64,000 nucleotides of DNA. It comes from Acheta domesticus (Eukaryota > Arthropoda > Insecta > Orthoptera > Gryllidae). Positions 25,985 through 36,930 of the stretch are shown one piece after another. The notes under the pieces are model-generated. The model did not search any database. It was not told the DNA's origin and worked only from the letters and a program-made list of their open reading frames with translations. The stretch spans positions 104,683,271-104,747,270 of the forward strand of contig JAHLJT010008756.1 in NCBI GenBank assembly GCA_031308135.1, written 5' to 3'. The position numbers and the translations under genes are program-made. Numbering within the stretch: position 1 is the stretch's first letter; each line of letters starts with the position of its first letter.

Positions 25985-26215
25985 TGGAAATTTGTTGCTA
26001 CTTGCTCGGCATTGCTGGATTTCAAGGTTGTTTCTAGATGATTACTTCACTTTAGGGATAATTATCCTTGTGGCTTAACGCAGTCCACTTTCATCTGGTG
26101 ATGTTTAGTTCAGGTAGATACATAGATTACAATTTGATTCGAAGTGTTTTATGGTAGAAATAGTTTAATAGGATTTGAGTAGTTGAGTTTTACGGAGATG
26201 GGTGAACATTTTTTT
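25985..26215 (+). repeat. Direct duplication, second unit
   Basis: Second copy of the block at 25150-25395, about 820 bases downstream: TTTGTTGCTACTTGCTCGGC, then TTTCAAGGTTGTTT, ACTTCACTTTAGGGATAAT and GAGTAGTTGAGTTTTACGGA. Confidence 0.6.
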
Positions 26216-28140
26216 CGGGTATTTTGAAATTATTCTGCGGTGATGTTTGTGTGTTTTGCCTGGTTGGTATTTTTGGTAGCAGCTGCGTCAGATAGTGTTT
26301 CGTACACGTTGTTGGATGTTTTAAGTATGATGTCGTGGTGGAGTTCGATTTTTAACTCTCTGTACTTTTATATATTATCCTTGGCCAATATCTAAAAACA
26401 TTTATTTTATTTTCTTATGAAATTTTTATTACAAAAAGTTTTTGTAATAAAAGATCTCTGTGTAATTGTTGGTTACTAATCAGCAATGGAGTTTCGGTAA
26501 TTTTACTTAGACATTTATTTTGGATTATTTGTAATTTGATAATGTGCAGATTTTTGATAATGTCGGAAAATGTCTATAGATATATTGAGAAAAATCGTTT
26601 TCAAAACAATCTCCATCTACGATTTCTCCGTGCATTGGCTCCTCTCTTACATGTCTCCAGTAATGGCCTTTATTCCAATCGCACTCTTCGTCCTATTATT
26701 GTTTCAATCTTTCGTCTTATTGTCGGCTTCTTTATGCATGCACCTGTTTGTACGAACATTCATCTTCGCGTATTCATTTATCAAAACAGAAGAAACAAGT
26801 TCAACTGTCAGTGTCTATACTTGTGCGGCTGCGGCAGTCACCACTACACTACTACAAGAACAGAGAGCGACGCTATGATTACCACCATCGCCACTCCTGT
26901 TCAAAAGCATTGCCACTAACAGTAGCTATTGCCTGAATTTCAAATCCACTCTGTCCTTTAAATGAATCAGCTCTGTCACATTCTCGATATCTCTCATCAC
27001 CAAGATCAGCATTCCAGAGCCAACTAGACTCCTTCGGTCTTTGGCCATTTCCCAGTTTCCACCATCACCACAACATCAAAGCCTTTGTTAAAGCGTAATC
27101 TTTTGTTACCTTAGTATCCTAGAGATCATTATCTCTAAATTCATTGTAGCGCCACTAAATGTACTTGGGACCATGGTATTTCTATCATCATAATTATCAT
27201 CACTAGACTCAGGATCTCCATGCAAATGCATGTTTTTTTATAAGTTTGCTACAGCATTCAAACTTGGTAAATATGTTTCGTGGCAAATTTATCATTTAAA
27301 AATGTATACTTTTTCCGTGTATGTTTGCATGTTTCGATGATTTTTGCAGAAATTCTTGAATGACACTTGTTTACAAGTTTATTCGAATACTATTACAATT
27401 TTAGAATATTTGTACCACATGAAGTAATTTTATTACAAGTTTGCATAAATTAAAGTACATTAAAATCAATGCACATTATGCCACGCTTTAGCTTTTTTAT
27501 TGTCAAGATACATGTTTTAAAATTCGCGAATGATTGGAAGAAAAGCAATTAAGAACTGATCCCTTTTTCGGAAAGGTAAATACATTCTCATAACACTTCC
27601 TTCGTAGCCCGTGGCTACTAAACAATATGCAATCGCATTACTGCATAAAGCAAAAAAGCCTCCGGCAGCTGCGGAGCGTCTGCGAAGTGCTCGGACATTT
27701 CTCCGTGCTATGGAACAGGGGAGATCGACGGGATATTCCAATGGCAGTGGCAGACATCATCCTATTGGTCGAAGGGAAACCAAACCACATAGAAGCAATA
27801 TGGTTCTGCCTTTTGAAGTCTGGGGTTGCTAGAAAGACAAATTTCGATAATTTAAGGATGTTCTTATTACAGTTTGTAACGCCATTTGCTGCATTTGAAA
27901 ACATGTTTCAGTCAAACGGATGAACCTGTCCGAAGGAAATTTTGAAAATTTGTTAATTGTTCACCGTAATAAAAGGGTATAAAAACAGGAGTTTAGCAAA
28001 ATACTAACATTTTATTATTCGCATTTCTTTTATATTTGTCCTTGATGTTTTTTTTTGCACGTTTGATGTTTTTTCTAGGATTTGATAGTGCATGAAAATT
28101 CTGTCTTAGTTATCGGTTTCAACACCACCATCACCGTCAC
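26216..28140. other. Intergenic sequence, no gene recognised
   Basis: A 127-codon frame at 26536-26919 overlaps a second frame of 102 codons. Neither has a recognisable domain or a convincing start. Frames at 27611-27923 overlap each other likewise and match nothing I know. Confidence 0.45.
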
Positions 28141-28149
28141 CCCCGTGAT

Positions 28150-28310
28150 TTGTTCTTTTTGACTCTCACACCACCACCCCCACCGTCCCACCACCACCAC
28201 CATCATCATTACCATTATCAGCATCATTATGACCTCTACCATCATCATCACTATTACCACCGCCTTTACCATCACTATTACCATCAATGCCACCACCACC
28301 ACCACCACAA
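28150..28310. repeat. CAC/ATC-rich compound microsatellite
   Basis: Runs of CACCAC, ATCATC and ATTACC triplets. It produces poly-His and poly-Thr artefact frames on the + strand. Confidence 0.85.
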
Positions 28311-28680
28311 AGCGGCGCAGCCGGCCGCGCCGCCCTTGGCACGCGCGCAAGGTCCCGTGTGGCGCGCCGGGCGTGCGCGCGTCGCTTGGCGTCGCGTCGC
28401 GTCGCGTCGCGCTGGGCTGGCTATCGCTCTCGCGCGATCTGCGACACTCGCGCAGCCGCACAGCGCGCCTTCTCCGCTCTTCGCGCTCCGCTGGCGCCGC
28501 TCCGCGCCTCTTTAGCCCTCGCGGCCTGATATTCTTAGCGCTTCTCTGACGGCGTTTTGAGCGCGAGCCACGGCCGCCGCCGCCGCCGCCGCCGCGACGC
28601 CCCACTTGGGCGGCTCTCCTCCGCGCGCGCGCTCCGCGGCGCCTCTGGCTCCGGCTTATCGCCCGCATCGCGCGGCTAAT
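28311..28680. promoter_or_regulatory. GC island with GTCGC repeats
   Basis: CpG-rich block containing GCGTCGCTTGGCGTCGCG (28379-28396), followed by further GTCGC pentamers, and a CCG run at about 28573-28593. The 18-mer recurs exactly in the island at 50896-50913. Confidence 0.4.
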
Positions 28681-29119
28681 GTTGGACTACCTTCTCAGAA
28701 ACTGTTCAATGACTCGGGTTACTTCGTTGGAAATAAACCACACCCTCGTTTAGGGCATTTGCTCGCGCTCCACGTGGCACATTCTCAGACATTTGCAACA
28801 TCAATCTGATTGGTGTATATAATCTTGTACCGTTGTGACTTCATCTCTTTTATAAATACAATTTTAGTACGTTTCCAATATGCAACACTCTACAGAGCAG
28901 TAAATCAAGAGGTTCGTATTAGGAACCTGGCCTGGGTTTGGGTACTTTTCTCTACTGAATTCATTGGCAGAAAGCTCTTTTCATTTAAACGTTTGAATAA
29001 AAAATCTGTGTATTTTACACGCTTCGTTTAAGAATTTTTTAAATAGTAACTGAAGTGAATGACAGAAATTATCACAATATACATATATCATTACATAACC
29101 ATTAGCAATATTGTGAGAA

Positions 29120-29152
29120 AGTAAGTGCTGTTCAAGCACCACTAGTTTATTT
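29120..29152 (-). repeat. Terminal fragment of repeat family A
   Basis: The complement reads AAACTAGTGGTGCTTGAACA then GCACTTACTTTC, nearly identical to the start of the copy at 9655. It is only about 33 bp long, so it is a solo end or a relic. Confidence 0.4.
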
Positions 29153-29369
29153 ACAGAATTAAATATTGGCTTACAAGAAACTCATAAAAAAATTAATGAT
29201 TACATTTTGAATATCTATACCACAGAACTGGACACTCGCGATTAAAAGCCACACAGACAAATTTTGCAACTATCGTAAAAAAAATGAAAAATATGAACGT
29301 ATTTATTTTGATGTATTTCCTTCATCGTAACTATCAAGATACGCCTGTCTGAGCTTTTATTCGTCACAC

Positions 29370-29490
29370 AGGAACAGAAGCTGGGACGATTTTAATGGAA
29401 AGCAACACAATTTTTGCCTGAACCTGGAATTGAATCCGGGACCACACGATAAACTGTTATGCCGCCCCTGAGTCATCCTAGCTAATGAAA
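29370..29490 (-). mobile_element. Diverged tRNA-derived SINE fragment, minus strand
   Basis: The complement has a decayed B box (GTCCCGGATTCAATTCCAGG) and TTTCCATTAAAATCG then TCCCAGCTTC, matching the body of the SINE at 13540-13720. It is older than that copy, judging from its mismatches. Confidence 0.5.
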
Positions 29491-30945
29491 AATAATTTTC
29501 AAATTTTTTTTGTACCCGACCACTAGTTGAAACATTCAATTCTTCAATGTTTATTACGTACATAAAATACATGGTAATGTAAAACGGACTCTTCGTTCAC
29601 GGCAGTACATGCCCGGTTGTAGATTCCATCTTGCATTCCATCTCTCTGCCTCGGGGCGATCAGCAGGAAATATGCAGGTGGTCACTCTTCCGGTTGCTGT
29701 CGCACGTTATCTTAAGTTGGTGAAACGGACGTCGACAAGATGGAGTTGAATCGAATCTTGAATTGAAATACTTCTAGGCAACTGATACAACGAAGTCTGG
29801 AAGGAATATTCTACTAAATTTTTATGAATTTTGGTTTCAGAGTATTCCTTTTCCTCTTCACCCATTGAATTTATTTCTCGCTTTTGTTTCACGATTTACA
29901 AATAAAAGTCAATCGGTACATTCTTCCTTTCGTAAATATTTATGTTCATTTACAATAAACGATCTGTATACGTTACTACAAGTCGAACTAAAATTTTTCG
30001 TTTGATTGGAAACAACGAGAATAAATGGAATTAATTTAATGTTTCAATATATTTTCTTGTTTCTCTCTCTTAAATAACATTATTTAAATAATTACTTAAG
30101 ACCGCTCAGTGTCTGATTACAGTTTATATAAGTATTCTCAGGGGAACTTTATTAATCCCACGGAATTTCACTTCGACATTAAGTATTAAATATTTACTGA
30201 GTCCACAAAAACTTTTCAAAGCGGTCGTCTATAAAGCACGTAACGCTAAAGAGGAGAAGGGAGGCAAAGTTACTCTTTGTTAGATAGGATAGCAGGTGTT
30301 AGTTTAGTGTTACGTAATACTGTTTTTTTTAACATTTGTTGAAATAATTCATTGTATTTAGTCCTTTACTAAAACGTTAAAATATATAATGTAAATATTT
30401 TTTCATCAATGATCTTTATTGTTTACCAGATAACGAAGAAAATATTCGAAACGGATCACTAGTTTTTTCTAGAACTCATTTAAATTGGTGCACTATACTC
30501 TCGCCCATGCGTCATCCACAACAGCGTGTGCGCGGGTTGTTATCAGAAATTTTCTTGGGTTTGCGTCCTTCCTTCTCTCAAAAATTGTTTTTAATCCTAT
30601 TATTAGATTCAGATCCGCAACTAATTTTGACTTAAATTATAATTAATTTTAATATATAACATGAATAAATTTAATACATTTTACTGTTATGTATTTTATT
30701 TTTACTTAATTTAAATTTCGGGTGTTGTTGAAGAGTAATGTAATTATTTAGAGGGATTGAAGCCTGTGTTACAGGGGAGAAGAATGGCTATCCAAAATAC
30801 TCGAAATTTGACTTATGGACGACCCGCAATCATTTGTATCCCAAAGTCGATTCAGTAAGGGACCTGCTGTAATTCACTTTTCATTAAAGAAGCAAAAAAG
30901 TAGTAACAGTTAAATACATATATTGAAATTTTTAAATGCAGTAAT
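29490..30945. other. AT-rich intergenic sequence
   Basis: No gene, RNA or recognisable element seen between the SINE fragment at 29.4 kb and the SINE at 30.95 kb. Confidence 0.5.
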
Positions 30946-31300
30946 CCGTCCTCAGTGGCTCGTTGGTTAGCGAGATCGCTTTTGATCGTTTTCCATGGCG
31001 CACCCCGGGTTCGATTCCCCGCCAGGGGAAAATTATATCTGCGCCCTTTCCTTACAAATGTCCCAGTGTCTATTGCTGTGTGACGACGAGAAATCCCACC
31101 ATAAGGTTATGAAGACTTAAAAAATTACTTGAAAATTGATATACTGACATACGGTAGAGGCATGTCTTCGTGCTAACGAGGCGAACCCCTTATCCCATGA
31201 ACGAGAGGCATGCCCGTAGCGAGCTCTCGAGCCAAAGGACATAATGAAGTTATCATCATTCTCACTCATTAATCTGTCCAGAGACAGGTCTTATTATTGA
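30945..31300 (+). mobile_element. tRNA-derived SINE (family B), intact-looking head
   Basis: The head has an A-box-like TGGCTCGTTGGTTAGCGAGA (30957-30976) and a B-box CCCGGGTTCGATTCCCCGCC (31004-31023). The body has CTTTCCTTACAAATG, CCACCATAAGGTTATGAAG and ATGTCTTCGTGCTAACGAGG, then GCGAACCCCTTATCCCATGA. A second copy lies in reverse orientation at 34025-34450. This copy shows the uninterrupted site that the other copy lost to a MITE. Confidence 0.65.
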
Positions 31301-31479
31301 ACGTTTTCCTTCACTTTCTTATGTCATATAAATCTCCTTTTACAGCCTCTTTGAGTTCCGATTTTATTTACTAGCATATACATATATCATTATTTACCAC
31401 CATAGTACACCATACGTTCAATGAACTTTACCGATCTGAATGCGTCATACTATTTATAGAGTGTGGTTGAGGGAGGGAG

Positions 31480-32110
31480 TGGTAAATGCGGCGGCCGAGG
31501 ATTTCCAAGGCGACGCGTCGCGCGCCCTGTCGCCGGGCGCGGGCCGTGGGCGGCGCATGGTGTTTTCCTTCGGCGGCGGCCTTGCGCAAGGAGCGCGGCC
31601 GCGTGTTCGTCCCCAGCTGAGCCAACGCGCGCTGGCCTTCGCCCCGCGCCGCCCCGACCGACGCTCCGCGCCCCGCGCCCCGCGCCCCGCGCCCCGCGCC
31701 CCGCGCCCCGCGCCCCGCGCCACCGCGTCGTCGTCGTCGGCGGCGGCGGCGGCTTCGTCTGTTCTACTTCCGAGGTAAACATGCTCCACAAACAGACACA
31801 TCCCCCGCCTCGATTCATACAGCAGGCCCCCGCCGCAGACGATGGGGTCGACGACGGCGAGCTTCCCCGCCGCCGCGGGGCGTGCGCGCTGGGGAGACCT
31901 CGACGAAGGCGGACCGGGCTGCAGGTGGGAGAGCGCGGCTAGAGAGGCTCGTTGCGATGTGGTGATGGATACACCGGGCTTGACTAATGGAATGGGACGT
32001 AGTGCGAGTCGGGATGCTACAGGACCTGGCGAGGGGGCTGGAGCAAAGTGGGCGAACCGAGATGGGGTGGGTGTGAAGCGAGGCTGGGAAAGGGGACCTT
32101 CAAGAGGGCA
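31480..32110. promoter_or_regulatory. GC island with CCCCGCG heptamer array
   Basis: CpG-rich. About seven CCCCGCG heptamers run at 31668-31721, giving an Ala-Pro-Arg artefact frame. The 31900-32110 part is G-rich. No domain is seen in the several 110-160-codon frames. Confidence 0.4.
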
Positions 32111-32161
32111 GGGTATTCTCTTAATTTATTCGAATGAAAAAATAAATTTAAAACCGAGTCA

Positions 32162-32162
<1 letters not shown>

Positions 32163-32212
<50 letters not shown>
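32163..32212. repeat. (CTA)n microsatellite
   Basis: About 16 triplets of CTA, next to the T-box-like motifs at 32215. Confidence 0.95.
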
Positions 32213-32213
<1 letters not shown>

Positions 32214-32214
32214 C

Positions 32215-32263
32215 TTTCACGCTCATTCGTGTGAAATCAGCCATTGTTTCACTCTACGTGAAA
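32215..32263. promoter_or_regulatory. Pair of inverted T-box-like half-site motifs
   Basis: TTTCACGC (32215-32222) faces GTGTGAAA (32229-32236), and TTTCAC (32247-32252) faces GTGAAA (32258-32263). T-box proteins recognise GGTGTGAA-type half sites, singly or inverted. Further GTGAAA / TTTCAC words follow at about 32287 and 32335. About 16 kb upstream of the T-box start, it could serve autoregulation. This is motif matching only. Confidence 0.3.
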
Positions 32264-34020
32264 TAAAATACTCCTTCCGTTTTAGTGAAAAATTACACTC
32301 CTAGCTGACGGGTTATGCAGTCCTGAGGGGGAAATTTCACTTATATTTCGAGCCAGTTCAGCGCCCTCACGGCAGTGGTAACAGGTCGCTAATCAGGTAC
32401 GAATGCCGCGAATGCCCTCACGCACAATTAAAGATATTGCGAGCGAAAGATATTCATTGCACACGTGAATGTGATGTTCGAATTATGTGACGAATAACTC
32501 AATATTTGCAATTTGCGTGTACTTGATTACATGTGCTATAATCGTCCTCCTCCGTTAAGTACATGCGAGGTGTATGATCTCAATTTTGGGGAGATATTTG
32601 AGTCGTTGAGGGTGAAAGTGGTGTGAGTAAAATAACATATTTTCCGAAAAATGATGTGTAAACAAAAAACGCTGTAAAACAATAATGCTTGGAAACAAAT
32701 GATCTAAAGTGTAATGAACGTGTTAAGGATATATTCTTTTAATGTACTAGAAATATTTTTGACTAAAACATTGCTTATTAATTAAGTAATTAACAATTTT
32801 GTTGAATTACACCAGTTTTGCACACACTGTTTCTGAAAACTATGACTTACATTCAAATAATTGGCATGCATAATTTTCGTCTGCGATATTAATGTGACTT
32901 AATGAAACTTAAGGAAATCGAGTTAAATAAATGCAGAACATAAAGAACAATGTACACAATGGGTTGTGACGATTCTCACCCTCCCCCTCAACTTCTTTTA
33001 GTCCTAATTTCCTTATTTTATTACTGTTTAATTTGTCTCAATTTTGTTGCAATGATTGGGCGTTACGATACTTACTCTCAGGGCTGCATCTACTCAGTCG
33101 TTGTAGGCTGAAAATTGACCGCTCACATGAGGCCACGGCTGGTGATAACATTCACTTATGATGGGAATAAATTGATATTGATCTTTTATCCTAATGAGAA
33201 TTTTTTTCTTTAAATAACAACACTCAATTTAAGTAATCAATATTACAGCAGCAAGAAGAGCCGGCTGCAATTTCTTTTATTTCTGAATTTACTTTCTTGT
33301 CTGAAGCGACATAAAAATCTCATCTTATTTTGTTAATTTCCTTCCCTAAGATGGCCATCAATACTTTATTGGAATAATTTTAGAAAACTTGCCTAATTTA
33401 ACGTAATTACTACTGACATTTTTGGCCTTGAACGCTGATTCATTTTTCAAAGTCTTTGTAAAAATTCTTAAGTTCTACACTTCCCTTTTTATAGACAAAT
33501 TGCCCTTTTGGGTTTAGACGAGAAGAATTCTATTCCTGTTCATCGACTTTCCATAACAATGTTTTTGGGTCGACTTTTCACCATTTCGTGTGACATTCCA
33601 TACTTACATTTTTATTACAGCATCTTTTAAAATTGTCCGCCCTTTACTCGACTTATTTAACTTGCCAGCCAATGTCAAACGCCTTGCGACCAATATTGGT
33701 GTCTACTTAACACGTTCAGACTTTTAAACAAAACTTCTACAAGTTTTTCGTTGCCCTCGGCATCATCCGCCTCTGATCGAGTCACATCACAACATACGTT
33801 CTCCCTCTTAGGCTTTCGTACCATCTAATCTGTAACAATTCATCCTCGCACTGCTTCTCTTGTTTTTTCATTGTTATCTAACTCATTTCGATGCTGTTTT
33901 ATCATCTCTATTGCACATCTAAGATCACTTTTCTGCATTACAAAGTCTTACGTAAAATACTTTCGTGAATAGAATTATTTTCTAATATTCACAATATCTA
34001 ACCCTGTTCCTGTTCTTTGG
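32264..34020. other. Intergenic sequence
   Basis: No gene recognised. The first 200 bases (to about 32480) are less AT-rich and may belong to the regulatory region with the T-box-like motifs. Confidence 0.45.
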
Positions 34021-34024
34021 CTCG

Positions 34025-34450
34025 ACAGTCCGCTACGGGCCTTGGCCGACCAGCGGTGACAGCCTCTCGGCCATGGGATAAGGGGTTCGCGTGGTTAGCA
34101 CGAAGACATCCCTTCATCGTATATACTGGCCTTCATAACCTTAGGGTGGGCTTTCTCATCGTCACATAGCAATATGTACTAGGGCATTTGTAAGGCCCGG
34201 CACACACGTTCCGCTATACCGGTGAGGTTTTCCTGTACAGGTGGCGCTTATGCCAGCCAAACGGCCTGCAGCGGCTGGCACACACGCTCAGGTTTACCTG
34301 AGGTAAACCTCACCGGTATACCGGAACGTGTGTGTCGGGCCTAAGGAAAGCGCATAAGTATAATTTGACTCGGCCGAGAATTGAAACCGGAGTTGCGGCG
34401 TGGAAAGCGAGCGCGAGCTTTCGAGCTGAAAGAATGGTATTATACCAGTG
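34025..34450 (-). mobile_element. tRNA-derived SINE (family B), reverse copy split by a MITE
   Basis: The complement of 34025-34193 matches the body of the SINE at 30945-31300 (GCGAACCCCTTATCCCATGG, ATGTCTTCGTGCTAACCACG, CCTAAGGTTATGAAG). The complement of 34345-34450 carries its head, with a decayed B box (CGGTTTCAATTCTCGG). The two halves join exactly at CTTTCC-TTA-CAAATG once the MITE at 34194-34341 is taken out. Confidence 0.65.
34194..34341. mobile_element. Harbinger-like MITE, 148 bp, with TAA target duplication
   Basis: Near-palindromic ends: GGCCCGGCACACACGTTCCG on the left pairs with the complement of CGGAACGTGTGTGTCGGGCC on the right. A further inner pair GTATACCGGTGAGGTTTACC-type / CTATACCGGTGAGG continues the stem. 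TAA flanks both sides (34191-34193, 34342-34344). A 3-bp T-A target duplication with GGSCC-type ends fits PIF/Harbinger. The related SINE at 31045 has the empty site with a single TTA on the same strand. Confidence 0.75.
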
Positions 34451-36690
34451 AAAGGGGGCATATTCAAAGTGAATATTAGAACCTCTAATTTCCATAGTAT
34501 ATGTATTTATCTTCTTGAGGTTTATTAGGTATCTTATGATAATTTATTGAAGATACGAGTACCATTTTTTTCTTCATATTTTACAATGTCAGTTGAAATT
34601 CACAATTGTTCCAAAATGTTATAGTTTCTGCTTCTAAATTAATGTACATTACCCAAACCCGGAAATATCATTTTGATAATTTAAATTATGGGTTAGAAAC
34701 TATTTCACTCTAAACGGTTGCTGGGAATACTCGATACTGAGTGAAAATCCGCTTACTAGGAGCGGTCGTCTAAGTCACTCGAATCGTGGGAGCGGTCCGT
34801 CTAACGCCGAGTGAATTATTTCATTCGAAAAAAAAATCCAATGGATTTCACTCGTTTCGCGAGGTTCAATTCTGCGTCGAAGAATGAGTACAAATCTCCT
34901 CAAATCGAGCTGAATTTCGCTCCAAGAAATTAAGAGAGTAGAGCGGTGTTGTCCAACTGGCATGCCGTTTATTGTAGCTCGTGAAAGATTATTAGTCAAA
35001 GGTGAATATCCCTTACATCTTTGTCGGGAGGGAACATTGTGGGGCCAGCGCTTGCGCTCTGACGGGGTCATTACACCCTTTACGTGAAAATAGGTTGTCT
35101 AGATTTAAATTTTTTTTTAGTAAATTCAGAGATTCAAAATCATCCCCACTCAGAGGGGGGATTAAACCTTCCGTTTGAGCATCCGGGCAAACTTCAGAGA
35201 TCAACAGTACGGGGAAGTCAGGTATGAATCGTCCAAGTAATAAAAATATGGCCCGCAACTTTATTAAAGATGTTATTTGTGGCGTTTGAAGCCTGATAAG
35301 TTGGACACCCCAGGATTAGAGTGAATAAACTTTGAACTGGAGGAAGAGTTAGTTGTTCCGAAATGAGGAAGCAGTTGAGTCGAATTCGATGAGAATAAAA
35401 GTGGTGTGGGAACAAAAAGAACGGACAAAGACGAATTAGCCAGAAATTTGAAAAGAAAAACGGATTGACGCAAGTTACGGCAAGGTTAGGCGAGAGATAA
35501 GGGAGTATAGGTGGTGGAAGAAACCAGAAACGGTTACAGCCTTTGGGATACGCAGGGACATGAGTAACACGGTAAAGACATAGAGGACAAATGGTATGGG
35601 GAGATGCAAAGCGACAAGAATAGTTGCAGGACGAAGAAGCTTGGAGACTGTTTTAAAAATAAACCCTTTATTCACAAAGTTTTATAAATTCAACGTTTAA
35701 TAAATAGTTTCAGGAATAAAATTGCAGGTGAAGAGTTCTTCTGTGAGAGAATTCAATTCCAGTTATTTAATTTTCTTGTAATAGACTTTCAGGTAATGTC
35801 TTATTAATTTTGAATAGATGAAGTGTAAACGATTATGTCCAATTTTTTTCTCGTATAGAGTTTTACCTTACAAATCGTTTAAATGCATTGAAGCTTCTCA
35901 GCAAATTTTCGTGTGTATGGTTTGGTAGGCACTTGAATTTGCTTACCAGAAATCGAGATCAGTTCAGAGCACTTTAGAAAGATATCGTACAACTTTGACA
36001 TTCGACCGCTGAAAATGACAAGCTCCTGATGATACATCGTTGTTTTCCCGGAATACTTTAGCAAAAGAAAAAAAACTATTTTTTTTCCAAAGAGAGAGAA
36101 ATTTAATTTTCCCAAAACTACATTTACTTCCCATTAATCGTGGATCAATACTATCACTTGGCAAATAACATCAAAAAATTACTTATTTCTCTATCGTTTA
36201 ATATATTAAAAATAAAAGTTTTAAACTCAGAACTTTTGGGTTATTTTCTAATGTATTAAGAATTTTTGGCCTGCAACACCATTCTAAAAAATTCTCCTAG
36301 TAAATTGAGTGCAATAGTCATTTCAAGAACTCAACTAGAAATACAACATTATTCACAAATGTAACGCAAAACTCCAATTACAGAGCTACAGAAAAAGTTG
36401 TTGATGACTTTGTAGTTGCAAAATTAATCCATAAGAAAATGCAGATATCGGCCCATAAAATAACGATGAATCTGCTCAGTAATGTCGATTGGTATAGTGT
36501 CAAAGATACAGACTTTTTCCACACAAAAATTGATTTTTTTCACTTTCATATACTAATTTTAATTTTTTGAGTTACAAGAGTATTCCAGAAACGCTACGAT
36601 ATGTTGAATGACAAGCTGTTCCCCGCAGTTAAAGGCCAAATATCCACCGATGTTGGCAACACTTCGTCCACCTCCTCGAATGTGGCCCGA
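34450..36690. other. Intergenic sequence
   Basis: No gene recognised. Clustered short minus-strand frames between 34775 and 35675 have no family signature and do not join into one protein. Confidence 0.45.
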
Positions 36691-36930
36691 GAGGCGATGA
36701 GAGCGCGCGAGGGAAAGACGCGCAGTGCGGGTTCGCGTGGGTGGACGGGGGCGTGGGTGGGGCGGGGGCGGGGCGGGGCGGGGTCTCCCACGACGCCATG
36801 TGTCCGCGCCTTTGGCGGTGAGCGCCCGGAGCTAAATGCCAGCACCGGCAGCTGCGGCGATGACGTCTGCGGGCGTCTGAAGTGTGCGAAGCTCCGTTCG
36901 CCCGGTTTGTCTCCCCAGAACTTGAGCAAA
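36690..36930. promoter_or_regulatory. GC island with G-rich run
   Basis: CpG-rich, with repeated GGGGCGGGG units at about 36747-36784, which contain at least four G-tracts and are quadruplex-prone on the + strand. No coding signature. Confidence 0.4.

Noticed and set aside
26536..26936. 127-codon frame as a possible gene
   Set aside because: Overlaps other open frames of similar length, no domain or start context.
27611..27923. Overlapping frames of 73-98 codons as possible small genes
   Set aside because: Three frames on both strands with no recognisable motif; none is favoured.
28075..28668. 197-codon minus-strand frame and plus-strand poly-His frame
   Set aside because: Produced by the CAC/ATC microsatellite and the GC island.
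30950..31030. Functional tRNA gene
   Set aside because: A and B boxes are present, but the sequence continues into a SINE body that recurs at 34 kb, and no closed acceptor stem was found.
31440..31942. Frames of 112-159 codons with Ala-Pro-Arg repeats
   Set aside because: Translation of the CCCCGCG heptamer array in several frames.
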